Assembly: GCA_005656395.1 (NCBI GenBank)
Contig: SRSI01000013.1
Coordinates: 1,426,001-1,490,000 of the forward strand
Length of the DNA: 64,000 bases
Direction of reading: 5' to 3'
Source of the DNA: Strongyloides papillosus
Lineage: Eukaryota; Nematoda; Chromadorea; Rhabditida; Strongyloididae
The number at the start of each line of letters is the position of its first letter. The first letter of the stretch is position 1. Both the position numbers and the translations under genes were made by a program. Below the pieces are notes generated by a model. That model had not been told where the DNA came from, did no database searches, and saw only the letters and a program-made list of their open reading frames with translations. This document shows, one piece after another, positions 24,462 through 37,739 of this stretch.

Positions 24462-27400
24462 ATGTTATTAAATATATTTTCATGCCTTTTTTTATTTCCT
24501 TTTCTAATTTTTGGTGTTAAAATTCATGATTTACCATTAAAATTTAAAGATGGAATGTAAGTTTTTATTTATATAAATATAGTACACATATCAATAATAA
24601 ATTAAAGAAGTATAAAAAAAACACATATGATAAAGGTTTATTAAGTAAACAAATTAATCTTCTTAGATATTTTTAATTACTTTGATATTACTTATGTATT
24701 TTCTTCTATGTTTATGTATACATAGGAGCTTAAAAAGTATTGAGATAGAAATGAAGATAGAAATTTTTAATATTTTATCTGAAACACATGTTTTAGTATT
24801 ATTGTTATATATCTAAACATTTGATGAATCTCCTATTACTTTTTCTTATACCCTCTCACCCTACATATATATCTCTCCTTCATCTTGAGATAATAAAAAT
24901 GGAGACTTTTTAAATTAGATATTTAATTGTAATATTATAAATCCTTAAATTTTCATGAGAAAAAGATTTTGTTGTTAATTTTCATTTGGTAATATAATTA
25001 ACCTTCGGCTTTTTATAAGTAAGTACGCATATCGTACTAATTATTATATTACTATTTGTACAGCTTTTCGAGATTTATTTGATTAGGTCTTGTATTTAGT
25101 AGAAGGGATTAGATAAAAACTAATTAAAAGTATATATATACATAGATATTGAATATATACCTTTTTTACCGATAAAGGGGGGATAAAAGAAAGGTAGTTG
25201 ATTAAAACATTATATCTTTTTGTAATTACACCCATAAAATAAATAATTATTCTCTTTTTGTAGATTAACCGATGTCTCAAGACTTGTAATGAAAGTTGGT
25301 GATAAATTGGAGATTCATTGTCCGGAGAAAATGCATTTCACATTATATAAAGTCAGTACATCAATGGGTGAAGCATGTATTGTACCAGCTCATTCAACAC
25401 AAATTGTCGCTATATGTAAACCAGGAATTACTGGAAAAGCAATAATAAGAAGTTCAACAGTTGGTAGGATGATGAAGGCAACTTTTGTCGAAGGAGAGGA
25501 TGGTTATATTATTTGTAAGTTTATATATATAATATGATAAATTATTAATATTACAAAAGAATGTAAAAATTAATGTGTTAGTCTTTTTGATATAATGCGC
25601 AAATATGACTATATATTAGTTAAAATTAATATGGCATTGAATGATTTACAATGTTTTGCTTGTTGTAAATAGACTGTCACAAAGAATGTCTCTTGTAGAT
25701 TTTACAACCCTGCTTCATTTACCTTTCATACATCATTTTTCATAATCAAGATCACCAAAGAAGAGTTATATTGAAGGTGTAAATTTAAAATTTCCTATTG
25801 TCTTTTTATATTTCTAATCATATTATTAACACAGTAGTAAAGGAAATATGGTGTTTTTATGTTGACCTTGTATATAGTATCTAAGAATATACATATACAA
25901 TTATATTAGCATCCTCCGATATAACTTATTTTTTCCTTAAAATAATATTAATATAATATATTCTTGATGAAGTGTTATATTAAAAAGAATTTCATAAGAA
26001 TTAGTTAAGTTAAAGAGTGCCCTTCAAATGTTAATAAAGTGGGATTAGGGAGCTTAATTAAATACCTGAAAAAGATAATATATTCCTACATCCGTTTTTT
26101 ATTTTCAAAAGAATAGAGAAGAAAAAAGGAAGATGAATTTAATTATGGATATATAGATATGTGATTGTGTATGTAATTAAAAATAGTTAATAAGAGGTTA
26201 TAATAAATACCTTATCAAAAATTTCCTTTGTTTACCATTTACATTCATAAAGATAATAAAACTTTTTTTTGTTGTAACATAAGGGTCAAAATAATTTAAT
26301 CAAAACGTTATTAAGTGATAATTATGTGTTAATTACTTTTCTAACTACTAACAGGTTTGATAATATTAAAAATCCAAGCTTATTATTTAGTAAAATTGAT
26401 ATTTAATTACCCTTCTAATTCCTTTATGCCACTAAGGGATATGCACATATCCTACAAATAATATATAGCATCTGTTAAAGATTATAAAGAAAATCTGTCA
26501 TTTATATCTTTTCAATATTTATTTGACTACCTTCTTTGTGGAATCTTATGTAATATTAAAATTTATTGATACCTTGATAACAGCTGCTCTCATTTAAATA
26601 TAGTTATATTATCTTTTTAAAAAGGAAAAATAGTATCATTACTTAATTCTTGTTAATTTTTGATTGAGTGGAAATAAGTGTAGTGTAATAACTAAATAAG
26701 ATTTCTCAATTGATGGCATTGATTTTTGACATGACACCTAACACAAACTCTTCTTTCCTTAATATTATATAAATATATATAGTGTATCAATAAACATTTA
26801 GGGCATCTAATTGAAGCATGTAAACTATAATTGTGATATATGAAACTGTCAAAAAATATTTTATCTCCATGACATTGTTGTCTCATGGAAAGAGAGGTTA
26901 TTGAAGCGTGTACTAATAAAATCAAACTTAGAATGATCTTAATTTAATTATCTTTTTTAATAATAAAATAATAATACACATTTGCATATGACTTTTAATA
27001 ATATGTTTCATTTTTCAGCTGTCAACTCAGGATTGGATGAAAAAACTAAAATTAGTGGCGACGAAAATCAATATGGTGGACTTTGTCAAAAGTCAAATTT
27101 AAAGATTCCGTTCTCAATTGCATCTAGTGAGGACAAAAGAAAAAATTTCTTTAACGGCAATGATAATGACGAGATAAATAAAAAATTAGACAATTTTCTA
27201 AGTAATCCAATAACAAATTCACCAATACCTCGTGTGCCATCCTCACAACACGAAGATAATAATTTACCTGTACCAAGGCAACCATCGGGTAGAGTACCAT
27301 CAGATCGTTTCAAATACTCCTCAATAAATGAAGATGGTAAATTTATTAATGCTAACAAGGAAGCAAAAGTTGAAAGATATATGGTTGATAAAGTTAAACT

Positions 27401-27698
27401 ATATTTGGATGTCAAAGCTGCCATTGATAATAATCCAAATTTAAAATCAAAAACAAAAGTAGCATTTTCTAAAGTCGAGAATTACTTTCGTGGTTTGATT
27501 CAATTTACGGAGAAAGAGATTAGAGATTTGATAGAGCTCTTTGAGTTACATCAAGATACTGATTATGATATTGGGTATGAGGAATTGACGAGAGATAGTA
27601 GCGGGAGTGGGACAACAATAATAATTGTGTCATTACTGGCGTCATTCATGTTTTTGACTGGTCTAACAATTATTATTATTATCAAACACTTAAAATAA
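24462..27698 (+). CDS. Ephrin (Eph receptor ligand), membrane-anchored
   Basis: Predicted 341 residues from exons 24462-24556, 25264-25514 and 27019-27698; all phases fit. Residues 1-18 form a signal peptide. The ephrin ectodomain follows in order: MKVGDKLEIHCPEKM, YKVSTSMGEAC, AICKPG, a GEDGYIIS strand made across the second splice, and GGLCQKSNLKI. These supply the four cysteines that pair in ephrins, and GDKLEIHCP and YIISVNSG match family motifs closely. A long Pro/Ser/Asn-rich stalk leads to a hydrophobic stretch (TTIIIVSLLASFMFLTGLTI) and the end IIIIKHLK. Known nematode ephrins are GPI-anchored; the SSGSG before the hydrophobic stretch could be a cleavage site, but the charged KHLK end also allows a simple membrane helix. 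The 707- and 1504-bp introns are unusually long for this window. It would act as a cell-contact cue in epidermal and neuronal development. Confidence 0.87.
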
Positions 27699-30600
27699 TA
27701 AGATATTTGGAAGTTGAAACATGCTACTACTACTAACTTCAAACAATATCCGGTGTCTTTAGAAATTTTCACAAAAAAATACAATTTTTATTTACTTTTA
27801 TACTTTGGGTTTTTAATGAATATATATACAATGAAATGATGGGACTATCAATTAAATTTTATCCCTTTTAAGTAAATATAATAACCCAAACGAGACGGGT
27901 TGATATATGGTATATTTTTTGCATAACAAAAATTAAACTATCCAAAACGGGGACCAAATCTTTTACAAGAATAGAAATACATATAAAAGTGTTAATTTTT
28001 AATATGTAAATTATATATTATTACCTTTTTTGTTGTCGTAATTCTCTTTTTTTATACATAACTTTATAATACTAACATATATAATACTTTATTAACCAAT
28101 AACTAATGATGTGTAAAAAAATAAATTATATAAATAAATGAAATTTTATTTTATTTGTTTTTAATAAAAATAATTGCTTTGTTTATGGAGTGAAAAAAAT
28201 AGTCGTAAGTAAATGGGAAGGCAAATACTGGGTGATATTGGAGTTGGTGTTTTTTTGTACCAATAAATTTTTGTTAGATTTTTTCAAATAAATAAATATA
28301 ATTTTGAAATGCAAGATGTTGGTTCATTAAAAATATGTATAATTTTGTAGATATAAAAAAAATGGTTTGTTATTTTTAAATATAGTTTTCTGGAAAGACT
28401 TTCAAAGAAATAACTACCTTATCAAAGATTGTAGGAGTGAAATAATGTATTTCACGATAAATTTTTATAAAATGAAATTGAAGCCAATTTATTTTGATTT
28501 AGTTTTTTATGGTACATCTATCTTGTGAGAGATTGATATAAAAAAAAATTGACATGGAAACTCTATATGTTATTTATACTATGAGTGTAATTATAAATTT
28601 CAGTTGAAGGAACATTAAAATTTGAAAGTTAATTTACGTTGGCATAATTTATTACAGACTTTAAAGACTGAAAAATTCTTTAATATAAATACAATTAAAA
28701 AGGCCTTCTGTTTATTGTATGGTATTTAGAATATTTTCCATAAATTTTCTTAAATTTCAAAAATTATATATTGGAAATGTTAATAAATTCTTTTTAAATA
28801 TCTGGTGATGTAAGAAAAAACTATTATATTACAAAATTAGTTACAGGATTGTTATATCAAAACAATATAATTTTTACTATGAAAAAATAATATTCATGAG
28901 AATTTTAAAATTAAATATTTATGTAAATATTTGAGAATTATAATATAATAGGTAGTTGTTATTTATTTATTAACCTTGAAATATTATAAAATAGTATATG
29001 ATAAAAAAGTATTGTTTAAAAAAAATTGCAAAAAAAGTGGAAATTTGATTTTAATAAACATTATAAAGATCAAATTAGTGCAAATTCACTAATAATTTCT
29101 TTGCCATCCTTAATTTTGAAAGACATAAGCAATTGCTGGAATTATTAATTGAATATACAAAAATCTTCTTTTGGATAATTAAATTTATTTGTTGATATTA
29201 TAATTATATACATAAATCGTTTTGATGGACAGTTAATTGTTTATACCATTAAGCTAATATATTTTAAATGTTTAAATTTCTTTTTGATGTTTCTATTAAT
29301 AATTTATTTGTTAAAAAAAATTCATATATATCAATAAAATTGTTGATTTAAAGAAATTTAGAATATGATCGGTCAATAAAATAACAATTATTGTATTTTA
29401 TTTGGAAACATCTTTTTATTTATATTGCAGATTTGATTATTTTTATTGGAATAATTTCTGGCTACTTATGATTACTAATTTAAGAAAATTTAGATTTCAC
29501 TGAGAATAAAGAAAAGTTTTATTCATGAGATGCAAATTTAGGGATTGTTACATCCTATATGAGAGCGACAAGTCATTTGGATCCATTTTGATCACTTAGT
29601 ATAAAAAAAATGGGATAAAATTATAGGATCTTCCAACATGGTCTCAGTGATGAACTAAAATTTCGTATAAATTTTAATTTTTTTTTGTAATTTTTATAAA
29701 TTCTTATCACTTAAACTTTTTTGGCACATCCTAAACGTTAGAAACATATATGCAGATAGTGAATATACAGTAAGAAAATACAATAATAGAGTAGTTTAGC
29801 CAACAGCACAATATAAAGAAACAATCTTAGCTTAGTTACGCACACAATAGGATTATTATGATCGATAGTCATCATATTGGATTTCTATTTAGGCAACAAA
29901 AAACTACTAAATTAAGCGCCTTTTGTTAAATAAGACAAACAATTAGCGTCATTATTTATCTCATATGATAAAATAAAAATTAATGTATAATAGATTTTTC
30001 GAAATAGTAAGAATCATATTCATACGGAAGCGATAATAGAAACTACTTTAAATTTAATTTCTATGAAAATTGTATAATGTTGATCGCCGAAATGTTTATA
30101 CTGAAAATTTATATATACTTTAATTGTTTCATTACCATAGTAATAATATTAATGAGAAGTTTTTTATCCTTCAATTCTCGACTTACATAATGCACTTATA
30201 TTTTCAAAATTAGTGAAAAGAATATAATTTTAAAATTGATTGCCACTTTTGAGTTATGAATAAAATAAATCTGTCGTCACAAATTCGATCTTTTTGTGTG
30301 GTTTTCTTTTTTTGCCCATTTTAAAAAATTATTTACACCTTAATTAATAATATCCAAAAATTTTTTAATACATTGTTTTTTAATTACGCTAACAAAGTTT
30401 AATAAATGCCTTGTTGTACCTAAATTTAAAGTACACTTTCTAAAAAAATTTTAAAATAATAATATTTCTTTGTAAAGAAATATTACATCAATTTACAATA
30501 ATCAATTATTAAATCAAAAATTTATTATAATATAGTTAAATCATTCCAATCCGTTTTTACAGCAATTACATTTTAATATTTTTAAAACAAAAAAATTATT

Positions 30601-30856
30601 TTCTCTATATATTAAGTTTGCCAATAAAAATCAAACAATTTTCATAATTCTACAAAATAAAACAAAGCTACATAATTATTAATCTCTTGTACTACGATTA
30701 TCGAGTATTAATAGTCGCACTATTAAAAAGTTTATTACCTATAAATATACATCTTTCTAAACGTACACTCTATTCCAACAGTAAAACTTTTTTTTGCGTA
30801 TCTTTTAAATTATCTTGCTACATTTTCAAATTGTACTTTCCTCTCTAATATTTTAT
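27699..30856. other. Intergenic gap, no supported gene
   Basis: About 3.2 kb of AT-rich sequence between ephrin and U1-70K. No frame with a protein pattern, no RNA gene and no repeat was recognised. Confidence 0.5.
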
Positions 30857-30858
30857 AG
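30857..30858 (+). promoter_or_regulatory. Probable trans-splice acceptor of the U1-70K gene
   Basis: The AG of aatattttatag lies 24 bases before the ATG at 30883, with no upstream exon, matching the layout of the other genes here. Confidence 0.45.
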
Positions 30859-30882
30859 TGAACTTTTAATAAAAAAAATAAG

Positions 30883-32493
30883 ATGACTCAATTTTTGCCT
30901 GAACAACTTTTGGCATTATTTTTCCCACGACCTCCTCTACCTTTCCTACCTCCAGTATCACCACTTTTGGTGGAGAAAGATCCCATAAAATATAGTGGTG
31001 TTGGTCAGTACCTATCCCTATTTGAAGTAAGTATATTATATTACAAACAAATTTAAAAAAATAATTTTTATAGGATCCCAAAGATACTCCAGCAAAAGAG
31101 ATTGTCCAAACGAAGGAAGAAAAAAAAGCAGAAAAACGGAAACAAAAAGAGAGTTTATTAGCATTCAAATTGGAGCAGGAGATAGCTGCATACCATACAA
31201 AGGATACAAGTTCTTTCACAGAAAATCCATTTAAAACATTATTTGTATGTAGATTGTCTTATGAGACAACAGAATCCAAACTTCGGAGAGAGTTTAGTAA
31301 ATGGGGTACAATAGTTAATATTAAGATTGTCTGCACAAAAGATGAGAAACCAAGAGGATATGCATTTATTGAGTATTCAAGAAAAAGTGAAATGTCGCGT
31401 AAGTTATTTAAAATTTTTAAAATATTTCCTTCTTCTCTCTACTTCAAATATTAAAACAGAAGAAAATTAAAAAAAAATTAATAGGTAAGAATTAGGTAAT
31501 GTTTATTTTTTTTAATTATTTAAGTTACATGATAACGGGTAAGGTATTTTTATTTTTGCCTTCCAAACATGTAGCTGTAGTTTTATATCTCTTTTGTAAG
31601 TTTTTTTTCTTTTTTAATCTTTTTGGTATACGTTTCATTTAATTGAAACATTCGTAAGTTTGTCTTCCTTCATTTTGACTTTACATAATTATTACTTTTT
31701 CTTAATTAAATAATTTTTAATAATAACTTTTTACCTAAAAAAACATCCTTTTGAAATAAATATTACTAAAAAAAGCCTGGTATCACTTTTTAAGGTAGTG
31801 ATAAAAGATGACATTGCCGGGTAGGTTTTTAAGGTTAAGTTTAAGATGAATTTAATATTAATACTCATAAATAGAACAATATTGATTGTATACTTAATTA
31901 TTTTTGTGGTTTGTTAAATTTTTTTTAGAAGCATATAAGGAAGCTGATGGAATAAAGATTGATGGTGTTCGTGTTTTGGTTGATTATGAAAGAGGGAGAA
32001 CAAGAAAAGATTGGCTTCCTAGAAGATTAGGTGGTGGAAAAGGTAAGACTAGAATTAATGTTGAAAAGAAGGTAGATGATTATTATGATGATAAGACATC
32101 ATACTCAAAATCTTCATCCTCCCATAATGGAAAGAGAGATGACAAATATTACTCAAGACATGACTATGGTGATAGAAATAATGGAAGCTACCATCGTTCT
32201 AATGATGATAGACGTTTCCGTGACGATAGAAGGTAATATATTGCATTATCGAAGATATTTAAATTATTTTTATTTTTAGAGATTATGATGATCGCAGAAA
32301 AAAGTATGATAGAAATGTTGATTTCAGAAGACCCAGTAGTAAATTTGATGACAATAATAGAAATTCATCAGGTAGAAGTTATAAATCCTTTAGAGATGAC
32401 CCATCAAATAATAAAAGACCTGTTATGGATGGTGATAAAAATGGTCCTCCACCAAAAAGGTACGCACATTCAGGAGATGTACAACAATATTAA
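30883..32493 (+). CDS. SNRNP70: U1 small nuclear ribonucleoprotein 70 kDa (U1-70K)
   Basis: Predicted 328 residues from exons 30883-31026, 31074-31398, 31929-32232 and 32280-32493. The N terminus [20 protein letters not shown] is the hallmark U1-70K start that contacts the U1 core. A charged helix leads to the RRM, with [20 protein letters not shown] (RNP2 region) and [10 protein letters not shown] (RNP1). The RRM ends in [27 protein letters not shown], essentially diagnostic. The protein binds stem-loop I of U1 snRNA and helps define 5' splice sites in the nucleus. The tail is Asp/Arg/Ser/Tyr-rich and shorter than the human one (human protein about 437 residues). The stop is TAA at 32491-32493; an open frame running to 32563 is a different reading frame. 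Intron 2 (530 bp) splits the RRM and is ten times the usual size. AATAAA at 32642-32647. Confidence 0.95.
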
Positions 32494-33235
32494 AAATCTC
32501 ACTTCCGGATCTAATAATGAATATGAAGTAAGAAGAGGAGATGTAGAATCATCGTTTGTGTAAATTTTATTTGCAATACTAATCATTTAAATTTCATGCA
32601 TTTCCAATGATATTTTGATGAAGTATGTAATTATGTTTATAAATAAAATAAAATATCGGACGAAAGTATTTTTTAATGTTATTTAAAGTACAAAAACATC
32701 ATTTATCGAAAGGTATTTTAAATATAAATTATCGTTTAGTGCATTAAACAGTTGTTATCGAATGATAATAATTTTATAATTATTATTTTACTTTCATGGT
32801 TTTATAAAAGTTGATCTCTACGGGATACGCTTTACCAACTAGTAAGGCACAAAGCTAAAATCATTGGTATTGTACCAATTATTAATAATCTACATATCCC
32901 ATTTTTATATATATACCAATATTTTTAGCACCTTTTCACGGTATTTTCACTCATTTTCTAATAACAATTATGTAACATTTTAGCATAAAATATATATTTA
33001 TATGTGCACTAAATAAATTATTCTTTAACATCTATAGGCTGTTAAGATAAAAATGTACTCTTACTAGTTTCTTTTCATACTAATGCACACATTTTAACAT
33101 TTCTTATTATTATTTTCCTACATATTTAATACATTAAAAATGTATTGCTTTAACCAATTTAATATTTTCGTTTAGTGATCTTTTATCAAAACACTTTGAA
33201 TGTTCTTAAAAATCAATTAAATTTCCCTATTTTTT
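32494..33235. other. Intergenic region between U1-70K and anoctamin genes
   Basis: Holds the U1-70K 3' UTR with AATAAA at 32642-32647, then AT-rich sequence with no supported gene up to the anoctamin trans-splice site. Confidence 0.55.
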
Positions 33236-33237
33236 AG
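33236..33237 (+). promoter_or_regulatory. Probable trans-splice acceptor of the anoctamin gene
   Basis: The AG of ccctattttttag lies 48 bases before the ATG at 33286. No coding exon precedes it. Confidence 0.4.
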
Positions 33238-33285
33238 GTAAAAATTTGGGTATAAATTTACTATACATATCCTAAATACTAACAA

Positions 33286-36200
33286 ATGAATTATAGTAGA
33301 TCGTTGTCGAAATATTCAGGAGAAAAATTAGAATATACTAATGATGACGGTAAGTTAAATAATAAATAGTAAAAATAATTATAAATATAATATTTTTTAG
33401 ATTCAAAAGTACCGTTTTTCGATCATGGAGATTATAGTAATAGTATAATAAGAAGTAGAACGTCGTTGGAGTGTCGTGATGTCTCATCAAATTTAAGTGA
33501 TTCATCATCTTTTTCTCAAGGTAAGCAGAAAAATTAGAAAAATAAAATAAATTTACATTTTTTCTCTTAGCATTTTTTAAAAATGCATCTAAGAGGCAAT
33601 GTAATAACATAAATATTAGATGTATATTCTCAATGACATATTAATTTAATGTTTTAAAATAATTCAACTAAAATCACTTCTATATTATACACCTTCTAAT
33701 ATTCCTATATTAATATTATGAAATGTTATTTAAAATAAAACATTAAATATTTACTTGCCAAAAATAGTATAAAGACTGCAAATGTTAGAATGTGCTAAAT
33801 TGATAATAATAATAATAATATACTTATAATTGGAAATTAAAGCACATATAGAGTATGTTATTTATCACTGTTACCAAGTTACTTTAATTTAGTTTTAAAT
33901 TATTTTTTATCTTTCATGAATATGACAAATTATTACATAGAATGTTTAAGATGACTGAAAAGATATGTACAGGGTTGTTTTTATATCAATACTCATGCAC
34001 ATAGTACTATATAATAAATGATTTCTTTAATTAAACTATAATAATCGACTTCTTACAGATGACAACAGTATTTACAATACTCCGTCAGTACGTTTAAAGG
34101 AATTTGATACTAATTATAATATTGAAAAAGGTAAGTTTTTTAAAAATAAAATATAAATATTGCTAGCTACGAATTCTTTAAGTTGACATAAGTTTATAAT
34201 TCAAGTATATTAATATTGTGTTTATTAGAGAATTATAAATAATTTACCATCATCTGACGTAATGCAAATGGTAAATTAATTAGTCGTAGTTTTAAATATA
34301 AAAAGGTTGTTAATATTATTAGTTATAAACTATTTGCCACATATAGAAAGTAATTTTTAAAATACTTTCTTTTTAGATTTTGTACCATTTGAATCAACAA
34401 TAGAAGCAACAAGCATAGATATGCAAAGATTATCAACCTTGGAAAAAAGCAAAATATCATGGGAAAAAGAAGCGTGTTTCTTTTCGGATGGTATTAGAAT
34501 CATTGACTACGTCCTAGCATATGAGGATGAAAGAGGAGGGGAATCAGATGGTGATTTTGATCAAGATATCATTATCGGTGAAAAAGAAACAGGAAGGGAG
34601 TATGGAAGTGTTAAGAAAACCAAAGCTGTTAAAAGAAAGATATTCCAAGAAAATTTAACAGCTCTAGGTTTGGAGATTGAGGAGATGCCAAGTCATTTTT
34701 ATTTAACAAATAGAATTATTTTCGTCCTCATTCATGCACCATTTCATGTTCTTTGTAAACAAGCTGAGATATTAAAACTTAAGATGCCTGTTCTTAGATC
34801 TGAAGATTTTAATCAAGTTAACTTTTTTGATGGATGGCTTGATACTTGGCTGATTAAAAAATTTAGAACATCAATGAAACCTGAATTGGAGAAGAGATTT
34901 GAGGCTAAACCTAAATTTCGTTCACCATTTATCGAGGAAAGAATCGAGTGGTATGACTTTTATTTTATAAAATTATAAACTTTTTTAGTTTTGAAAATTG
35001 TCATGATCCAGATAATTTTTTCCCTCGAGCTGAAAGGAGTCGTTTGGTTTATGATTTACTTCTAAGAACTAAGTATAGCCCTGACATATCTGGTAGATGT
35101 CAAATTGGAATTGAAAGAATGATAGCAAGAGGGATATATAATGATGCATTTCCTTTACATGAGGTAAGTTTTTGTTGTTTTTTTTTTGAAAAAGGGATTA
35201 CTTTTTTTATCTCTCTATGCAAATCCTTCAGCCGTTGAGAATGGATAGAATAATTTTATCTTTAAAAGAGGTGAGAATGCATGTTCAATGCATATTTATA
35301 TATGTATTATATATATTTTTTTCCTTCCGTTGCTTGTGTTTTTATTTATTAATAATAGTATTATTTAACAGTTATCTATCTATCCTTTTGTTTAACATAT
35401 TATATTATTATTTATATTTTCATTTTTTTTTTTGTTTTTTTAAGACACTTGATCAGACAAAGAAACCTTTAGAGATATCGGAGACAACAGATCGCGAATT
35501 ATTATACAGGTACTGGGCATCACTTTATTCATTTTGGAGATTACAACCATTGGATTTAATTAAAAGATATTTTGGTACAAAAATAGGAATATATTTTGCA
35601 TGGTTAGGTTATTATACAAAATCACTTATATGGCCATCAATGATAGGACTTATTGTTGTTATGATAGCAGTATCGACATCAATAAATGATATTCCAAGTA
35701 ATGACGTTTGCGGTAGTGATGGTATCGGAGCAAAAGTTTATTTATGTCCAACATGTGAAAAATACTGTAATTTCCAAAAATTAAGAAACAATTGTGCTTA
35801 TGCAAAGTTAACGTATATATTTGATAATTATTATACTGTTATCTTTGCTGCTGTTATGTGTCTATGGGGAACGTTGTTTTTAGAGGGATGGAAACGTTTT
35901 CATTCAGAGATAGCATATAAATGGGGTATGCTTGATTTTGAAGTGGAAGATGAAACTATGCGTCCAGATTTCCAAAGTAAAATTAAAACTAAACGTATTA
36001 ATCCAGTTTCTAAAGAAGAAGAACCATGGTTACCAGCGAAAGAAAAAATATTTAAATGGTTTTGTAGTGGCATGACAGTACTGTTTTTCGTTTGTTTAGT
36101 CATTGCCTTTGCTGTTGGTGTTATAATCTATCGTGTATCATTTACCTTTAGTTTATATGGAAGTGATAATGAATTTTATAGAAATAATGCAATTGTTATA

Positions 36201-37739
36201 ACTTCTCTGCTGGCTGGTCTTATCAATGTATGTGTTATTATGCTTCTTAATAGATTGTATAATAAATTGGCATTTCAATTAACATGTTGGGAGTGTCCAA
36301 GAACTCAATCAGATTTTGATAATAGTTATACATTGAAAGTATTTTTGTTTCAATTTGTTAACTACTATACTTCATTATTTTACATAGCATTTTTCAAGGG
36401 ACGTTTTAATAGTGTCCCAAATGCTTTAGATAAAACGGATAATGATGCACAATCAACATTTAGACCTAGTTTAGAACAATGTGATCCTAGTGGTTGTATG
36501 GTTGAGTTAGTTATTCAATTAGGAACTATAATGATTGGTAAACAAATGTTAACAGCTATAATTGAAAGATTATTACCAAAATTCTGGATTTGGCTTGCTA
36601 GTCTAAAAAATAGATCAAACAAAAAGAAAATGAACGGTGTTTTACCAAATAAATTTGAGAATCAAAAGGGTAGCAATGTTATGAATCAATGTGATCTTGA
36701 TTATGGATTAAACCAAGTTCATCAACAATATTTATTTGATGAGTACCTTGAAATGGTTATCCAATTTGGATTTGTAACATTATTTGTAACAGCATTTCCC
36801 CTAGCTCCAATGTTTGCATTATTAAACAATATTATTGAAGTAAGAATAGATGCACAAAAATTTGTTTGTACATTTAGACGTCCAATGCCAGCACATGCAA
36901 AAAATATAGGTGTTTGGGAGGGTATTCTTAGTGGTATTAGTTATACAGCTGTTCTTGTTAATGCATGTATTATTGCTTTTACAAGTGATTTTATACCAAA
37001 ATTATATTATTTATTCTTTAAAAGTAATGGTGATTTACAAGGATATATGGATTATTCTTTATCATATTTTGATGCAACTTTAATTCATAATAAGACAGAT
37101 TACAATGATGTTAATGTTTGTAGATTTAGGGGTTTTTACAAACCAACTTGTAAATTTATAGATAAATTTCCATTATTAACAAGTTATTCAAAAGCTGAGT
37201 GTTCTGATGATTATAGTGTTAATGATGATTGGTGGAAAATAATGGTTATGCGATGTGCATTTGTTCTAATTTTTGAACATTTTGTTTTTGCACTTAAAGT
37301 TCTTATTGCATATATTATTCCTGATATCCCAACAAAAATAGTTTATCAAATACAAAGAGAACGTCATTTGTCTAGGAAAGCAATGTTAAATCAACATGAT
37401 TTCAACTTTAAAAAGAGGAAGAAGAAATTGTATAAAAAACTTGAGAAACTTAAAAATACAGCTAATGCAACACAAGATATATCAAAAAGGGGTGATAAAA
37501 ATAATAGTACTAATTCATTGTTTACAAATTATCCTGAAATGTCAAAAGAAGTCGAGATAGTTTTATCTAGAAATCAACAACATGGTGTACCACAACCTGA
37601 AAATATATCAAAATATACAAATGCTGCAGCACCTGACTTACCTGAAGAAGATTGCCTACCGGGTAGGGTAGGATTTAATCATTCAAATAGTGGTGAATCA
37701 CTATCGTCTTATGGTACCGCTATGGGTGAATTTTATTAA
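33286..37739 (+). CDS. Anoctamin (TMEM16 family) ion channel or lipid scramblase
   Basis: Predicted 1,099 residues from exons 33286-33349, 33401-33520, 34059-34130, 34377-34950, 34989-35163 and 35445-37739. After a Ser-rich start comes the cytoplasmic dimerisation domain (GIRIIDYVLAYED, then NIIFVLIHAPF-like NRIIFVLIHAPFHVLCKQAE). The ten-helix membrane domain opens with QPLDLIKRYFGTKIGIYFAW and includes FGFVTLFVTAFPLAPMFALL, typical of TMEM16. Five of the known calcium-binding positions keep their acids: E709 on helix 6, E768 and E771 on helix 7, E800 and D804 on helix 8. The helix-6 Asn four residues before the Glu reads Thr. The protein probably responds to calcium; channel versus scramblase cannot be decided. 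C. elegans has two anoctamins (anoh-1, anoh-2); I do not assign which. The small 5' exons and the join at 35163/35445 are the least certain parts. AATAAA at 37919-37924. Confidence 0.9.
35232..35270 (+). other. Candidate in-frame cassette microexon of the anoctamin gene
   Basis: Inside the 281-bp intron 35164-35444 lies a 39-base stretch with an acceptor (aatccttcag), a donor (gtgaga) and phase 0 on both sides. Inclusion would add 13 residues, PLRMDRIILSLKE, after FPLHE without shifting the frame. Skipping it gives the spacing closer to other anoctamins. Confidence 0.35.

Noticed and set aside
26692..26925. Minus-strand frame with several Cys/His inside the ephrin intron
   Set aside because: The Cys-x2-Cys spacing suggested a zinc finger, but the remainder is irregular, no flanking exons fit, and it is short.
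32285..32563. Open frame of 92 codons at the end of the U1-70K gene
   Set aside because: It is a different frame from the one set by the splice at 32232/32280; the true frame continues Arg/Asp-rich sequence and stops at 32493.
35217..35444. Extension of the last anoctamin exon upstream through the hydrophobic frame
   Set aside because: The frame is open by chance in T-rich DNA; the acceptor tttttttaag at 35444 gives the conserved FPLHE-to-TLDQ join.
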